Source: Bacillota bacterium
GTDB lineage: Bacteria > Bacillota > Clostridia > Oscillospirales > Acutalibacteraceae
Length of the DNA: 15,290 nucleotides
Reading direction: 5' to 3'
Assembly (NCBI GenBank): GCA_030705695.1
Contig: JAUZPX010000043.1
Location: 1 to 15,290 of the forward strand
Shown: positions 13,940 to 15,290 of the stretch, piece after piece
How the letters are laid out: every line of letters starts with the position of its first letter
Numbering within the stretch: position 1 is the first letter of the stretch
Made by a program: the position numbers and the translations under genes
The notes under the pieces: model-generated
The model's database searches: none
What the model was told of the DNA's origin: nothing
What the model saw: only the letters and a program-made list of their open reading frames with translations

Positions 13940-13948
13940 ATTATATCA
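13940..13948 (-). promoter_or_regulatory. Extended -10 promoter for the phoH operon
   Basis: Minus-strand TGATATAAT, a consensus extended -10, about 90 bases before the proposed phoH start. The -35 position reads TGATTT, which is poor. The divergent intergenic region 13867–14186 otherwise contains only AT-rich sequence and the ylxM promoter; I see no RNA gene or riboswitch in it. Confidence 0.5.
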
Positions 13949-14115
13949 CAATAGTACAAAAAAATCACTAGAAATAAATAACTTTCTCTTTTGCTTTTAT
14001 TTTTTGTTAAAAGAGCATAACTCACAGTGTTTTCCAAGTAAAAGCGATTGATATTTTTAACAACAAATAGGAAAAATTAGTGCTAATACAGAATTTATAT
14101 TTTCAGTAATATAGC

Positions 14116-14144
14116 TTGACACACTCTCAAAATAAATGTATAAT
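14116..14144 (+). promoter_or_regulatory. Perfect consensus promoter for ylxM–ffh
   Basis: TTGACA (14116–14121), exactly 17 bases, then TATAAT (14139–14144). Both hexamers match the SigA consensus. Transcription should begin near 14151, about 36 bases before the ylxM start. Confidence 0.85.
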
Positions 14145-14186
14145 CTTGATGGTGTAAATAGATTTGCTTTACAGGGGCAATGAATT

Positions 14187-14540
14187 TTGGAAAAAAATGT
14201 AAGTATTTCAATTCATCTTGATTTTTACGGCAAGCTTTTGTCCGACCGTAAAAATGAAATAATGGATTATTATTATAACGATGATCTTAGCCTTGCCGAA
14301 ATAGCAGAGATTATAGGTATATCCAGGCAGGGTGTACGGGATATTATAAAACGTTGCGAAAAAGAGCTTTTTTATATGGAAGAACGTCTTGGTATGATTG
14401 CTCGTTTTGAAAAAACTGCCAAAAATATTGCCGAGATTAAAAAAATAGCTCACAAAATTGATTTTGAAGCGAAAAATAATAAAGAAATTCACAAATCGGC
14501 ATCGGATATTATCCGCATTGCTGATTCGATTGAAGAATAA
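14187..14540 (+). CDS. ylxM: YlxM-family HTH protein (SRP-associated)
   Basis: A 117-residue protein of the YlxM/p13 family (UPF0122). The N-terminal half has a sigma-like HTH: YYNDDLSLAEIAEIIGISRQ and GVRDIIKRCEKEL; the C-terminal half is a charged helix. It is encoded directly before ffh in many Bacillota and is thought to modulate the signal recognition particle; in streptococci YlxM interacts with Ffh and small cytoplasmic RNA. The start is TTG at 14187, nine bases after AGGGG (14173–14177); a nearby ATG at 14180 is out of frame. The intergenic gap to ffh is 24 bases. Confidence 0.92.
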   Translation: MEKNVSISIHLDFYGKLLSDRKNEIMDYYYNDDLSLAEIAEIIGISRQGVRDIIKRCEKELFYMEERLGMIARFEKTAKNIAEIKKIAHKIDFEAKNNKEIHKSASDIIRIADSIEE

Positions 14541-14564
14541 CAATTTAGAAAAGGAATGATCACA

Positions 14565-15290
14565 TTGGCATTTGAAGGCCTGTCCGAAAAACTTAACGCC
14601 GCCTTTAAAAAGCTGCGTTCAAAGGGAAAACTCAGCGAAGCCGACGTGAAAGAAGCCATGCGTGAAGTGCGTCTTGCGCTTCTGGAAGCCGATGTAAACT
14701 ATAAAGTTGCAAAAGACTTTACAAATACCGTTACCGAGCGAGCCGTTGGTGCCGACGTGATGGAAAGCCTGACACCTGCACAAATGGTAATTAAAATCGT
14801 TAACGAAGAACTTACATCTCTGATGGGCGGAGATCAAGCAAAACTGGCAAGCCCCTCAAAACCCCCAATGGTTTTAATGTTCTGCGGTTTACAAGGTTCA
14901 GGTAAAACAACGCATTGCGGCAAACTTTCTATGATGCTTAAAAGCGAAGGCCACCGTCCGCTCCTCGTTGCCTGCGACATCTATCGCCCTGCGGCTATCG
15001 AGCAATTGAAAGTCGTCGGAAATAAAGCTGGAGTTCCTGTTTTTGAAATGGGTACTGAAAATCCTGTTAAAATCGCAAAAGAAGCTATCAAGCATGCCAG
15101 AGATTACGGAAACGATATCGTAATTTTAGATACAGCAGGACGTTTGCACATTGACGAACAGCTTATGAATGAGCTGAAAAACATAAAAGACGAAGTTGAA
15201 CCGCACGAAATTTTGCTCGTTGTTGACGCCATGACAGGACAAGACGCCGTAAATGTTGCAAAATCTTTTAACGATTTGCTTGAAATAACA
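14565..15290 (+). CDS. ffh: Signal recognition particle GTPase Ffh (3' end outside window)
   Basis: Protein subunit of SRP that delivers nascent membrane proteins to FtsY. The window holds 242 codons: the N domain (1–85, starting MAFEGLSEKL) and most of the G domain with GLQGSGKTT (108–116), DTAGR (189–193) and DAMTGQDA (221–228). The rest of the G domain and the Met-rich M domain lie beyond 15290; full proteins are about 450 residues. I choose TTG at 14565, with AAAGG ten bases upstream and the family's usual first residues. An in-frame ATG at 14556 would add three residues but would sit one base from the Shine-Dalgarno. Cotranscribed with ylxM. Confidence 0.95.
   Translation, partial: MAFEGLSEKLNAAFKKLRSKGKLSEADVKEAMREVRLALLEADVNYKVAKDFTNTVTERAVGADVMESLTPAQMVIKIVNEELTSLMGGDQAKLASPSKPPMVLMFCGLQGSGKTTHCGKLSMMLKSEGHRPLLVACDIYRPAAIEQLKVVGNKAGVPVFEMGTENPVKIAKEAIKHARDYGNDIVILDTAGRLHIDEQLMNELKNIKDEVEPHEILLVVDAMTGQDAVNVAKSFNDLLEIT

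Noticed and set aside
14004..14063. Inverted repeat TTGTTAAAA/TTTTAACAA between phoH and ylxM as a terminator or RNA element
   Set aside because: Nine weak pairs with a 42-base loop in AT-rich DNA; likely chance.
14208..14543. 111-codon minus-strand open frame over ylxM
   Set aside because: Full antisense shadow of ylxM, low complexity Phe/Ile/Asn, no ribosome site.
1..15290. CRISPR array, prophage, retron or transposon
   Set aside because: No spaced direct repeats, reverse transcriptase, integrase, transposase or phage structural genes were seen on either strand.

Overview
The window looks like chromosomal DNA of a low-GC Gram-positive bacterium (Bacillota, class Clostridia; Oscillospirales or Ruminococcaceae-like is my best guess). 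The reasons are the gene order phoH–ybeY–dgkA–era–yqzL–recO, the ylxM–ffh pair, strong Shine-Dalgarno sites, consensus SigA-type promoters and frequent TTG starts. The exact genus cannot be told from this sequence alone.

Layout from left to right. Bases 1–900 (minus strand) hold most of serC, cut off by the window edge, with its own promoter at 947–975. Bases 985–2922 (minus) encode an ABC-F ATPase. Bases 3093–3438 (plus) hold a tRNA-Thr(UGU) and a tRNA-Tyr(GUA), each followed by its own intrinsic terminator. Bases 3556–5902 are an AT-rich accessory cassette on the plus strand: a strong promoter, a SIR2-domain protein, a small Cro/CI-type regulator, and a small protein that resembles DUF2691, closed by a bidirectional terminator. 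This is the only part that looks like a candidate defence or accessory system.

Bases 5909–9275 (minus) form a three-gene operon: uridine phosphorylase-like, uridine/nucleoside kinase-like, and a beta-CASP metallo-beta-lactamase-fold RNA-processing-type hydrolase. Bases 9509–13851 (minus) form the conserved phoH–ybeY–dgkA–era–yqzL–recO operon with an extra small lipoprotein gene at its 3' end. It reads like a translationally coupled operon, with ATGA overlaps at phoH/ybeY and ybeY/dgkA and a 59-base yqzL/recO overlap. From 14116 onward (plus, divergent from phoH) a perfect consensus promoter drives ylxM and ffh, the latter cut by the right edge.

Functionally most of the window is housekeeping: serine biosynthesis, tRNA supply, pyrimidine salvage, ribosome maturation, DNA repair and protein targeting. 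Points worth a second look are the SIR2 cassette beside the tRNA pair, two genes whose best-supported starts are non-standard (phoH at CTG, the DUF2691-like gene at ATT), and several smaller departures from family norms. Every family assignment was made by reading motifs; no database search was run.
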